The position numbers and the translations under genes are program-made. This document shows positions 43,036 to 53,915 of a DNA stretch of 64,000 nt, piece by piece. Positions within the stretch are counted from its first letter, which is position 1. Every line of letters starts with the position of its first letter. Below the pieces are notes generated by a model. The model was not told the origin of the DNA, did not search any database, and was given only the letters and a program-made list of their open reading frames with translations. Origin of the DNA: Acorus gramineus (taxonomy: Eukaryota > Streptophyta > Magnoliopsida > Acorales > Acoraceae); contig CM060850.1 in NCBI GenBank assembly GCA_030737835.1, positions 16,292,146-16,356,145 of the forward strand, read 5' to 3'.

Positions 43036-43272
43036 TCATAACTCCAACCAGCACATCCATGGTGGAGGATGGAGCGGACGTGGTCATTTCGTTTCTAGTA
43101 ACCAGAGGGGTGGGACTTCTCACACTACCTCCTCCAATGCGCAAGCCCAGTGCCAGATTTGTCTAAAATTTGGTCATACGTAGGGCTCGAAGATGTTGGT
43201 TCCGTCATGATGAATCTTACACTAATGATACAACCATCAGTCCTCCTCAGCAAGCTTTTGCGGCGATGAACC

Positions 43273-43830
43273 TTGAAGAAGATGAACCCAAATGGTTGGG
43301 TTGTTGATACTGGTGCCACAACTCATGCATCCAATGACCCTGGTAAACTCTCAAAATTGTCTCCTTATCATGGACCTGCTACTCTTTTAATGGGTGATGG
43401 TAATCCTCTTAAAATCACACACACTGGTTGTCTCTCCATTCCAACATCTTCAAAGTTACTTCTAAAAGATGTCCTACATGTTCCACGTTTGCGAAAAAAT
43501 CTTATTTCAGTTAGTAACTTAACTTCTGATAATTATTGTTATGTTACGTTTGACTCTTCTTCTTGTGTGATCAAGGACAAAGCAAGCAACCAAACTCTGG
43601 CCCATTGGACATGTGAAGGAGGACTCTATGTTTTCCGACTACCTTTAGTTTCTTTCCTCGCATCTCATAATTCTAATGCATTATGGCATCGATGCCTAGG
43701 ACATGCTTCTACTCCTATTTTAAAGTCTGTTTTAAAAGATGTTAGTAGTAGTTTTCATTTCCAAAATTACTCTCTCGTTGTGAAAGTTGTGAGCTTGGAA
43801 AAAGTACTCGTTTACCATTTCCAATTTTAA
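43273..43830 (+). pseudogene. copia protease and GAG-pre-integrase
   Basis: NPNGWVVDTGATTHAS contains the intact aspartic protease motif DTGA. KLLLKDVLHVPRLRKNLISV and ALWHRCLGHASTPILKSVLK form the GAG-pre-integrase block with its HRCLGH motif. After about KSVLK the frame runs into non-matching sequence and stops, so it is disconnected from the integrase. Confidence 0.85.
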
Positions 43831-44744
43831 ATAAAAGAGCATCTGCTCCTCTTCACATTATCCATTCAGATGTTTGGGGTCCTTCCCCGATTGCTTCTAT
43901 TTCTGGTTTTTGATTTTACGTTATTTTTATTGACTCTTTTAGTCACTATACATGGATATATCCAATGCACGATAAATCAGAAGTGTTCCAATATTTTTAC
44001 AATTTCAAAAAATGGTTGAAATTTTTTTTGTCTCTCTAATCAGTTTACTTCTCATTTTCATAATTGTAGTCTTATCAGACAACTTACTTTCTTGTTCACA
44101 CACACCAAAACAAAATTGTATTTCTGAAAGAAAACATCGTTATATCACTTTTATTGGCCTTACATTGCTTCTCCAATCTTCATGTCCCTCTTATCTTTGG
44201 CAAGAAGCTTTTCTCACTAGTGTCTATTTAATCAATAGACTTCCCACTCGCGTCCTAAATAACAAGAGTCCATATTTCATTTTATACAAATTAAGTCCAA
44301 CTTATGACCATCTTCGTGTTTTTGGTTGTGCATGCTTTCCTTATCTCAAGAACTACAGTCCAAATAAATTGTTCCCTAAATCTGTTGTGTGTGCGCGTAT
44401 TTTTGGGGTATAGCCCCACCCATAATGGTTACAGGTGCATGAGACTGTCTGACAGGAGGGTATTTATATTACATCATGTTACCTTTGATGAAGGACGTTT
44501 TCCTTTTTTTGAAACCTCTCCACCTGAAGACCATGCTCCCTCTATTAAACCTTTTACCATAATCCCACCACAAGCAAATCCAAACTCTACAACCCAACCC
44601 TCTAATTACCCCTCGGAACCACTCTTTCACCATGCTGACGATGATGCTACTACAATTCCTAACCCCTCTACACCACTGCCATCACCCTCAACTTTTACCC
44701 ACTTCAACTCCTTTACCAGAAGTTCAACCTACACCCACTCTTGA
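43831..44744 (+). pseudogene. copia integrase and hinge, frameshifted
   Basis: Around 43850-44010 the translation HIIHSDVWGPSPIAS contains the integrase Asp and is followed by an in-frame stop, then IFIDSFSHYTWIYPMHDKSE. 44012-44413 gives SHTPKQNCISERKHRYI, with the catalytic-region E, then LPTRVLNNKSPYFILYKLSP and VFGCACFPYLKNY. A further shift leads to 44304-44744, which carries the FLGYSP...GYRCMRLSDRRVFILHHVTF block and a Pro/Thr-rich hinge. It is not functional. Confidence 0.85.
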
Positions 44745-44819
44745 TGGCTAGCATCCACCACTACATCACATGGTCACTCGCCTACAAGATGGTACGTGTA
44801 GTGGCGTCCAAAGAAGCTT

Positions 44820-45879
44820 TTGTTGGCAACCAAACATGAATACCCCTTACATTGTCTTTTAGCTTCTTCTACATGCTTGCCACCTGAACCATCATCTTAT
44901 TCAGTTGCTTTCAAGAGTCCTCATTGGAAACATGCTATGGTGGAGGAATTTAATTCTTTATTACAACAGGGGACTTGGACGCTTGTTCCACCACCACCTA
45001 GTGTGAATCTTGTTGGTTGCAGGTGGGTCTACAAAATCAAACAAAATCCAGATGGTAGCATTGCAAGGTACAAAGCGCGCTTAGTTGCTAAAGGATATCA
45101 TCAGCAACAAGGAATTGATTATGATGAGACTTTTAGTCCAGTCGTTAAGCCTCAGACAATTCGTATTGTGTTATCTGTTGCTCTCACTCAAAAATGGCAT
45201 CTATTGCAATTAGATGTAAAAAAATGCCTTTTTACATGGGTCTCTCACAGAGGAGGTTTATATGGCTTTATTGATCCCAATCATCCACCTCATGTGTGTA
45301 AATTGCAAAAATCCTTATATGGTCTCAAGCAATTACCTCGGGATTGTTCCCTCCACGGATGAAAATCTGTATGCCTATGCTGATTCGGATTGGGTTGGAA
45401 ATCCGGTTGATCACAGATCTATTACTGGGTCAGCTATTTTTTTGGGACCCAACCTTATATCTTGGATAGCAAAGAAACAAGCAACAGTATCAAAATCCTG
45501 TACAGAATCAGAATATAGAGTATTATCCTCCACCAGTGCAGATCTTCAATTGTTATCATTTCTACTCAAGGATTTAGGTGTGACATCATCTAAGTGTCCC
45601 ACTTTGTACTATGATAATCTTGGAGCCACATACCTCACGGCCAACTCAATGTTTCATGCAAGGACTCATCATATTGAAGTTGATGTACATTTTGTTCAGG
45701 AACATGTTAAAAATGGCCAACTCAAGGTTATGTTTGTTCTCACTGAAGCTCAACTTGCTAACATCATGACCAAAGGACTTGATTCTAATAAGTTTCACCA
45801 TCTTCGAAGCAAGTTGACCGTCCACAAGTGGCCATTCTCCTTGAAGGGGGATGATAGAATAGCAGATGAGATTACATGA
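44820..45879 (+). pseudogene. copia RT with active-site deletion, and RNase H
   Basis: 44820-45350 encodes HWKHAMVEEFNSLLQQGTWT, GCRWVYKIKQNPDGSIARYK, ARLVAKGYHQQQGIDYDETF and KSLYGLKQLPRD. The sequence then jumps into RNase H: ENLYAYADSDWVGNPVDHRS, ISWIAKKQATVSKSCTESEY, THHIEVDVHFVQEHVKNGQL. The segment that should lie between, several hundred base pairs including the catalytic YVDD, is absent. The junction is near 45350-45360 and also shifts the frame. The RNase H frame itself is open to 45879. Confidence 0.9.
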
Positions 45880-46102
45880 ACTTATCCTATATGATTTGAT
45901 CCTAGTAAATTTGTTATGAGTTGTTCCAGGAGATATGATGAGTTGTTAGTGTAAATCCCATATCTCTCTCTTTATAGAGATATATGTAAATTTTTGAAGT
46001 TATCCTTATGTAACAAACTCATCCTCTGTAACAAATATATGTATTAGTGAATGATATGCTTCTATTCATAAGATTGAAAGAAGCTTTTTTAAATTACTTT
46101 CA
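45852..46102 (+). repeat. copia 3' LTR, 251 bp
   Basis: The polypurine tract GAAGGGGGA (45843-45851) directly precedes TGATAGAATAGC. The LTR carries a TTTATAGAGATATA segment near 45971 and ends TTACTTTCA. It overlaps the end of the RNase H reading frame. The boundary at 46102 is set by TG...CA and is approximate because no 5' LTR is available. Confidence 0.65.
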
Positions 46103-46830
46103 GTAACACCACTAAATGGAGAATTGTTTGCATCCAACGGTTTAATGCATTTTTGGTCATATAAAAAATTCAATGATATCCATCCAATCCAAAGTCATCA
46201 TATAGAACCCGTTGCGTGCAATCTATCATAAAAGACCAAGTTCATCGTTTTAAAAAGTCTTCACTCGCACCTCTTTTTTTTTGTCCCAAATGACTGAAAA
46301 AAAAAACAAAAGAAAATGTTACACTCGGGGTTTATTTTACAGTCTAAAACGCACTCCAATCATAATTTTATATTTTTAAATATTATACTCATTTAATAAG
46401 GTATATATTTTTACAGTAAGTGGAGTATGATAACGAGGTATAGGATACTGTATTTAAGATTCTAAAAAAGACTGAGTGTAACAATGATTAAAAGAACAAA
46501 AAAGCATCTCTTACTCAAGCAACAACTATTAGCCCATGTTTGGATGGGAGAATAAAGGAGGAATAGAGATGAATAATTAAAGAGTAAGGCCAAAAAGTTG
46601 TTTGCTTACAAGGAATAGAGGGCATAACTATGCTAGAATATGTAAAAATAAACCGATACAAGTATTCCAAGTCCCCCTAGAACTGTGTTATTCCATTCAA
46701 TGTCAAATCATTTGTCATCACATTTAATAAATCAAGTGATCTATATGTCATATCAATTTTTCACATTTTATAAATTTTTATTCACAGCTTATTCACTTTC
46801 TATCAGCAACTTATTCATTATCAACCAAAC
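46103..46830. other. intergenic sequence, no gene
   Basis: AT-rich. GCCCATGTTTGGATGGGAG at 46532 is a common terminus of short plant DNA elements. Its inverted partner-like motif is seen at 12950 but not nearby. Nothing further is supported. Confidence 0.35.
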
Positions 46831-46947
46831 TGTTAGAATTAGGAAATAAGATAGTGAAATATTTATGTTATTAGGGTTTATACCCAATATTTATAGTATG
46901 GAAAAGGGAAAAACTGAAATAACTTAACTACCCTTAATCATTTAACA
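46831..46947 (-). repeat. LTR of the non-autonomous element, left copy
   Basis: This is the 3' LTR in the element's own orientation. It matches 49605-49722 except for scattered substitutions and small indels near the outer end. Confidence 0.85.
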
Positions 46948-47538
46948 CCCCCACCCAAACTCTGAATGGTAGAACCCTTAGAGTTTGTACAAAAATAATA
47001 AACACCTCCAATCTTCGAAGAACTCGATTGCGTGAATTGATAGTCGCCATCTGTCTTTTGGAATCCATCGTTTTTCTCATGCTTATCTTGAGTCTGTCAG
47101 AGTTGATGGTTTACTAGATCAAATGGCACGAGGACAAGATATGGAGGTGCGTGGAGGGCTCTTGGAAGTGCAAGGAGAGGATGTGAATGTGGAGAACAAA
47201 GAAAGAGAGCAAAGAGCACACAACAAAAGGAAGAAGTTTGCGGAGGCAGCAATGCTACAAAAAGATAAAGAGCACACATAAAGAAGACATGTGCAGAGGC
47301 AGCAATGTTGCAGAAAGAGGAGGAGCGCACATAGAGGAAAAAGTGTGCAGAAGCAGAAATGCTGTGAAAAAAAAGAAAGAGAGCACATAAAGAAGACGCG
47401 TGTGAAGGGCCCCCAGGTGCACGGAGGTGGCATGGGGAGTCACGAGATTGCATGGAGAGCGTGAGAGAGTGACCGTTGCCGCAGGGAGATGTCGAAGGTG
47501 TGCAAGGGGAGTCGTGAGATTGCGAGAGGGTGGTCGAT

Positions 47539-47568
47539 GCCGTTGGGAGATGCGCATCTCCCAACGGC
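47539..47568. repeat. perfect 30-bp palindrome
   Basis: The 15-mer GCCGTTGGGAGATGC is followed immediately by its exact reverse complement, with no spacer. A further CTCCCAACGGC follows directly. It lies in the interior of the non-autonomous LTR element. Confidence 0.95.
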
Positions 47569-47879
47569 TCCCAACGGCGGTTGATGCAAGATTACACAAG
47601 AGTGCGAGAGGGCGGTTGATGCTGCAGGGAGATGCGCGGAGGTGTGCAAATAGTGAGGATCGTAGAGATTTCGGATGGAGAAAAGAAACGCAAAGATGCA
47701 TAGAGAATGAAAAATCAAGCAAAACGGAGCCCTGGAACACCTTAATTGGACCTCCGGATAGCAAATCGGTCCAATTTAATGTTATGAAATTCTGAGGTTG
47801 CCGCCAGAGCTGGAGGAGGGAGGTTGAGAGCAGCCAGAGAGCAGGGGTGAGCGGCTGGAGGATCATCGGAGGTGGCGGA

Positions 47880-48430
47880 GGTCAGAGGTGGCGGAGGTCA
47901 GTTTGAGGGCTGTCGGAGGTGGCCGAGGGTGGTGGAGAGTGGTCGAGGGTGGCTGAAGAGCAGCGGTGACCGACTGAGGGTAGTGGAGGGTTGCGGAAGG
48001 CAGTCGGAGAATCGCTGGAGGTGGCGTAGGGCGGCCTATTGATCACTAGAGGTGGCTGAGGGTGGCGAAGAACGGCCGAGGGCGACAGAGAGCGGCTAGC
48101 GTTCAAGGGCGCCGGTGGGTAGTCGGAGGGTGGCTGGTTGATCACCAGAGGCAGCCTAGGCTGGTGGAGAGAGACCGAAAGATCGCCGGAGGTTGGCTGG
48201 TTAATCACTAGAGGCGGCCAAGGCTGATGAAGAGCAGCTGGTAAGCGGATGGAGGATCGTCAGAGCCAACTAAGGGCTGCTGGAGGATCGCCGGACAGAG
48301 GGGCCAAGGGTGGCAGAGAGCGGTCGGAGGGCTGTGGGAAAGCTACAGTCACAGGTGGCCGAAGGCGGCAGAGGCTGTCGGAGGGCGGTGTTCGGTGGTG
48401 GCCAACAGAGGAGGGCAGCGGCTAGTGGTG
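47880..48430. repeat. degenerate GGTGGCGGAGG/GATCGCCGGAGG repeats
   Basis: Irregular units of 30-60 bp built from GTGG(C/A)(G/C)GAGG, GGATCGCCGG and GGGCGGC fill this stretch. At 48480-48720 a related GATCC(C/A)GG(A/G)AGATCC motif recurs about eight times. All frames are Gly/Arg/Pro-rich or Ser/Pro-rich, as expected of repeat composition. Confidence 0.65.
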
Positions 48431-49604
48431 GTGCGCATAGGATGGCTTCGAGATGCGCAAGGGCACCCTTGGGCGTGCTGGGGTGGTATCCCGGACAGGA
48501 TCCCTAGAGATCCAGGGAAAGATCCCAGGAGATCCAGGCACATTGGCACGTGCTGGCATGTTCCGATAGATCTGGGAGGGCTGGTACGCGCTGGCAAGAT
48601 AGATCCCGGGAGATCCAGGAGTGCTAGGACGCCTTGGCAGAGCAGGATCCTGGAAGATCCGGACTAGCGCAAGGTGGGTGCACTGGGCATTTCATTCGGA
48701 CGCGTGGATCCGGGAGCAGGATCCTGGGGATCGTGGGACGCTGGAGCACGGGGATCTAGAGAGCATGCGGACTGGGTGGCGCACACTTGGGAAAGAGCGT
48801 GGACAGGCTAACACGCGCTAGGAAACCGTGTGGACATGCTAGCGCGCAAGATGGGCATAGATGCGGGACAGCTGGAGCCGCGTGTGGCTGCGCTACAAGT
48901 GTGCGACAGGGCACGAGCAGACGATGCACAGGGGCGTGAATGGACTATGCGCACACAGGCAGGGCTGGGGGGCAACAAGCGCATGGTGGAGCAGGGGATG
49001 TGACAGCGGGGCACGCCGCAGGGGACATTGAGCGGGCAAGGCAATGCGCACGGGGGCGCGAGCAGACGGCGTGCATAGACAGGGTGCAGCGCCACAGGGG
49101 GCACGGTAGGGCAGAGGCGTGGTTCGACAGGGGGCGTGGAAGTAGGGCGCGTGGCAAGGAATAGTGCCCGGGCAGGGCACACGGCAGGGTTGCACAAGCG
49201 GACTCGGAAGCATGCGTTGGTGTGAGGGAGGTCCCGAAGGTGCTTCCGATAAACTCAGATTTTTGGCTAGTCCAGCTCCAACTCTTCGATATATTTCTTG
49301 CTGGAAGTATCCTTGATCAGGCATTATGGAGGTGCACGGAGGCAAGCAGATGGGCACTCAGCGGCACGCGGAGGCTGGTATGAGTGCGGAGGCACGCGAA
49401 CGCACGGACGCGGGCGCGATAACGTGCGGTGGCCTCGGGAAGCACGTGATGGTGTGTGGAGAAGCGGGTATGCGCGCAATGGTGCACGGAGGTGCATGAA
49501 GCCTCTATATCCCTGCTCTGATTGAAGACTCTTCAATTGGAGCTAGGAAGAGAAAAATAAGCTTTTGTGGATCTAAGATTTTTGAGGTGGTTGCTCTAAT
49601 ACTA

Positions 49605-49722
49605 TGCTAAAATTTGGAATTAAGAGAATAAACCATTTATATTATTAGGGTTTATACTCAATATTTATAGTATAGAAAAGAGAAAGACTGAAATAACTAA
49701 ACTACCCTTAATATATTTAACA
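49605..49722 (-). repeat. LTR of the non-autonomous element, right copy
   Basis: This is the 5' LTR in the element's orientation. It begins TGCTAAAATT on the plus strand and ends ATATTTAACA. The primer-binding site is at 49593-49604. Confidence 0.85.
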
Positions 49723-49903
49723 CAAACAATAAAAATTTATTATTACATTTTCCACTGAGAATACTTAAAAATACAATCAAATGAAAAATAACTTATTGTT
49801 TACCTATACTAAAATAGTTATCAATCATATAATAGTTTACCTAACCCAAATGGGGTTTTACAGTCTCGGTCCTCTGAGAGAGACGTGCTATGCAGTGCGT
49901 TTA

Positions 49904-50109
49904 GAATTATTTATGACAAGGACTGATGCAACTTACGGGGAATTATATTCTTATCTTCTCCTTCACTTCGAATTATTAATTTATGATAAGGACTTATGCG
50001 ACTTAAGGGGAATTATATTCAAATCTTCTCCTTCACTTGTTTTGAATTATTTATGAAAAGGACTGATGCAACTTACGGGGAATTATATTCATATCTTCTC
50101 CTTCACTTG
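49904..50109. repeat. three tandem ~70-bp units upstream of the receptor kinase
   Basis: Units begin at 49904, 49970 and 50044, each with GAATTATT, ATGA(C/T/A)AAGGACT(G/T)ATGC, GGGGAATTATATTC and CTTCTCCTTCACTT. The middle unit is 8 bp longer. The array ends about 180 bp upstream of the TATA box at 50292. Confidence 0.9.
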
Positions 50110-50290
50110 TGTTTGTAATTCATTTAATTTCTCTCTCTCTTTTTCTCTCCAACCTGGTTTTGTTTAACTCCTGATCGATGGGAGGGTGGCAATTAATCAT
50201 ACACTTTATTCACTTTCGTAAATTTGAAATAAAGATTGAACTGATCACTGATGATGTTATTTCTCCAACTAACCTGAAGTCACTTGGCCT

Positions 50291-50300
50291 CTATAAAAGG
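50291..50300 (+). promoter_or_regulatory. TATA box of the receptor kinase gene
   Basis: CTATAAAAGG lies 80 bp upstream of the chosen ATG. It predicts a transcription start near 50320-50330. That places an upstream in-frame ATG (50306) before the transcript start and favours 50372 as the true start. Confidence 0.75.
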
Positions 50301-50371
50301 AGGCATTGCATTTCTCCCTTTCCAAACAGATCACAACATCAATCACCCATAAAATAAACAAAACTCACAAG

Positions 50372-53300
50372 ATGATGGTGTTGGGAGTGTTGTTGCTTCA
50401 GTTCATACAGTTCACACTAGCGATCTCCCAAGCAAAGGACGGCTGCCAAGATAAATGTGGGGATCTTAGTATCCCCTACCCATTCGGCATCGGTGAAAAT
50501 TGCTTCAAGGAAGGCTTCGGCATCGATTGCAACACTACTCACGAAAACAGGTCAGTCCCATACCTCCATCGCACCGACATTCCCGTAACCAATCTCTCCC
50601 TCCTAATGGGAGAGATAGTCGTAAATCAATACGCCGCTATAGATTGCTACGACAAAGAAGGAAATAGTTTGGTGAGAACCCAGCCTACTTTCAGACTAGG
50701 CGGTCCCTACACCTTCTCTGACACCCAGAACAAGTTCACCGTGTTAGGCTGCGACACCCTCGCCTATATCAATGGGTCTACCGAGAACAAGTTCTCGCCT
50801 CAGATACCCTCGATCGTTGCAGGCTTCACCACCGGGTGTGCCTCCTACTGTTACAGATCGATGTTTGTGACCAATGGGTCATGCAATGGGTTCGGTTGCT
50901 GCCAGACATCCATCCCCAAAGGCCTCAAGAACTTCAGTGTCAACATTTATAGCTACCACAATCACTCGTACGTCATTAATTTTAACCCATGCAGCTACGC
51001 CTTCCTTACTGATCAGAAGTTCACTTTTCGTGGACTTTCTGATTTGGGTGACTACTACAGAGTTAATAACAGAAGCATTCCGCTAGTGCTAGATTGGGCT
51101 ATTGGGAATCAGACATGTGAAGAAGCAAATAAAACATCAGATTATGCTTGTGTCAGCCAGAATAGTACTTGCTACAACTCCACCAATGGCCCTGGTTATC
51201 GTTGTAATTGTAGCGCTGGTTACGAGGGTAACCCTTATCTTCATGGAGGATGTCAAGGTATCATTCCATCTCCCCTCTCACATGTTTGATTTACCCTCTT
51301 ACGTTTTTAAATGCAAGTCATTAACAATGTCTTGTATTGTGAGTGAAAATTGTTACTGTTGCATTGCGTACTAGACATTGATGAGTGCAAGGACAAAGCT
51401 GCCTACCCATGCAAAGGACTCTGCACGAATACGCAAGGAAATTACAGTTGCGAGTGTCCAAAAGGAAAGCATAGTGTTGATCCCAAGCTGTATAAATGTG
51501 AAAAGCCATTTCCAGTATCACATGTTACTCTTGGTAAGTCTCCCTTCCCATATCAGATACTTGACTTGCTGCATGTAATTTTTCCCCTTCTAATCAGTAT
51601 CATCCATCATTGTGAAAAAAAAAAAAACACTATTGTTGAACATCGACATTTTTCATAGGGAGCTTGGTTGATCCAAGTGACATTAAAAGAAGTTGCCAAT
51701 CTAACAAGTCTTCAGACCTTCTCTTTTTTAATCACAAATGTCTAGCTGTTAGTACCTTTTTGGTCAGCCTTTTTTACTACATAAAACTATTCGCTTACTG
51801 GAAAAGATCAAAGGCTTAACAATAAATATATTCATTACACACTTCTAAATGCTAATGTTCTGTCTTCTAACAAAATAGAAAGAGTAAAACCTTAAGGCTG
51901 ATTTGATAAAGAGGATAAGTAGTGGGATACAGGGATGATTGTAGAGATTAGTGGAGGATGACAACTTATCTCATTTGATATAAAAAATAATTGAGATAAA
52001 GTGCGAACAATTGTACTAATTTTGAGATCAAAATGAAAATTTTTTATTCCACCTAATGTTTTTTTATCCCAATTTTGACAAATATGAATGAAAACAAAAT
52101 TGATAGACTTTTTATCCCATAAAATTAAGACAACTTATCCTCAAAAATGTTAACCACTTGCCGAACTATAATTCTTTTAAAATCATTCACCTGTAAAATT
52201 ACTACACCAAGTAATATCTGAAATGACAATTCTCCAAAAAAAAGTCTTTCAATTATGTGTTTTAATCCGCTTTTTATTCCTTTTGGATTAAGGGTTTTAT
52301 GTTCCTTCTTCTTCCTTTTTTTTCTAAAATTGTTTACCTCTGCTTTGAACATATTCCTGCTTTCTTTTATAACAAAATGTATGTATAGTTTGATTCTTGA
52401 TTGGACGTGCAGGAATAGGCATACCGTTCATTTTGATTCTCATCAGTTCTTGGATTTATTTGGGAATCCAAATAAGAAAGTTCTCCAAACTCAAAGAGAA
52501 ATATTTTCATAAAAATGGTGGGGAACATTTGAAGCAACTAATCTCTGATAATCCAAATGTTGGCTTCAAGATTTATAGTAAAGAAGAGCTGGTGATGGCT
52601 ACCAACAAATTCGACGAGAAGAATATCCTTGGCCAAGGAGGACAAGGCGTGGTTTTTGAAGGAGTTTTATCAGACAAACAAATCGTGGCTATTAAGAAGT
52701 CCACAGTAGCCTCTGATGAGATGGAGAACAAGCAATTTGCAAATGAGATATTCATTCTTTCTCAAATCAACCACAAAAATGTGGTGAAGCTCTTGGGTTG
52801 TTGTTTAGAGGTTGAGATTCCCATGTTGGTTTACGAATTTATCTCCAATGGGAACCTATTCGACTTTATACATGGTGGAGGACAACTATGCCTAAATGAA
52901 TGTTTGAGAATGGCAATAGAAGCTGCATCTGCGCTCGCCTATCTACACTCGGATGCTTCCCCACCAATCATCCATGGAGATGTCAAGTCTCCCAACATCC
53001 TTTTGGATAAGGATCACATAGTTAAGGTATCAGATTTTGGAGCTTCAAAGCTGACTCTCAAAGATGCAAATCAGTTCGCGACGTTTGTTCAAGGTTCACG
53101 GGGTTACTTGGATCCAGAGTACTTCCAAAAAGGACAACTAACTGAGAAAAGCGATGTTTATAGTTTCGGTGTCGTTCTTGTAGAGCTCCTGGCAAGGAAG
53201 AAGGCATTTTTTTGCGAGGAAAATGAACATGAGAGAAACTTAGCTGATGTTTTCTTGTTTTCTATGGAGGATGCAGGGCGACTTGCGGACCTTTTAGATC

Positions 53301-53530
53301 ATCATATGTGGAATGAAGAGAGGAAGGATTTGATACATGAAGTATGCAAGCTCGCTAAAAGATGCCTCAGCATTGTTGGGAAAGAAAGACCTACGATGAG
53401 GGAAGTTGTAATAGAGTTAGACAGGTTGACTGGGCTTCAGAACCAATCGGAGGTAATGAGTAATCCAGAACAGACTGAAAGCTGCATCACTGGAAACAAC
53501 ACTGAATGCTCACACCATAGAAAGCACTGA
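50372..53530 (+). CDS. wall-associated receptor-like kinase
   Basis: Exons 50372-51257, 51375-51533 and 52413-53530 give 720 residues with GT-AG introns of 117 and 879 bp. Residues 1-21 are a signal peptide. A cysteine-rich GUB_WAK pectin-binding domain starts at Cys25 (CGDLSIPYPFGIG). An EGF-like domain spans 249-295, a calcium-binding EGF domain (DIDECKDK) 296-328, and a membrane span about 350-370. The kinase has a glycine loop at 422-429, Lys443, Glu460, HGD 536-538 and DFG 556-558. Such kinases sense cell-wall pectin fragments at the plasma membrane. HGD replaces HRD, so it is a non-RD kinase. The C terminus is shifted: compared with the copy at 53916, an extra base near 53497 causes an early stop and loses the tail ending EEGR. 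Confidence 0.93.
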
Positions 53531-53915
53531 CTGTTACACTTCAGAGAAACATGCAGTTCTATCCATTGAAGAAGGACGTTGAGCGTTTTATGATGAGTGG
53601 TGTGTATGGTTTATAATTTACATCTTTGTGTGTTTGTATTTTTTTTTTTTTTTAATCTTTATGTGTTTGTATTACATTTTATTAATCAATGTATGTGATC
53701 TTGCTTGTTGTAGACTTGTACTAGAGTTGTCATGGTAATAAATCTTGGATATGTGCAATGACATAAGCTATTCCATAATGGACAGCCATGCTGGTATAAA
53801 TAATTATATGTACATGTGAAATAAATAATTTTATGTTTGTATGTTTGTAGTTATTCTAATTAGGAAACATAATAATGAAGTTGTGATCACTGGATAAGTT
53901 ATAAATAATACCAGA

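Larger units (their letters stand above)
43036..46102 (+). mobile_element. 5'-truncated, deleted Ty1/copia element
   Basis: Plus-strand pol remnants run from a gag zinc-knuckle-adjacent segment (about 43036-43260) through protease, GAG-pre-integrase, integrase, RT and RNase H to a 3' LTR at 45852-46102. No 5' LTR or complete gag is present. Frame breaks occur near 43830, 44010, 44410 and 44745, and the RT is internally deleted. Confidence 0.85.
46831..49722 (-). mobile_element. non-autonomous LTR retrotransposon with 117-bp LTRs
   Basis: The direct terminal repeats are 46831-46947 and 49605-49722, sharing GTTATTAGGGTTTATAC and CAATATTTATAGTAT, with ends TGTTA/TAACA. CAAAC lies directly outside both ends (46826-46830 and 49723-49727). 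On the minus strand a methionine-type primer-binding site adjoins the right LTR (49593-49604, TAGTATTAGAGC against the usual TGGTATCAGAGC). A polypurine GGGTGGGGG (46948-46956) adjoins the left one. The 2.66-kb interior encodes no gag, protease, RT or integrase. It is GC-rich with degenerate GGTGGCGGAGG and GATCCNGGAGATCC repeats. It depends on enzymes of other elements, like TRIM/LARD elements. Confidence 0.88.

Noticed and set aside
47097-49536. Many 65-200-codon frames in the non-autonomous LTR element
   Set aside because: They are translations of degenerate GC-rich repeats. None shows gag, RT or integrase motifs, and frames on both strands are equally open.
50306-50371. Upstream ATG at 50306 extending the receptor kinase by 22 residues
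   Set aside because: The TATA box at 50291-50300 places transcription start downstream of this ATG. The extension lacks signal-peptide character, while MMVLGVLLLQFIQFTLA at 50372 is a good signal peptide.
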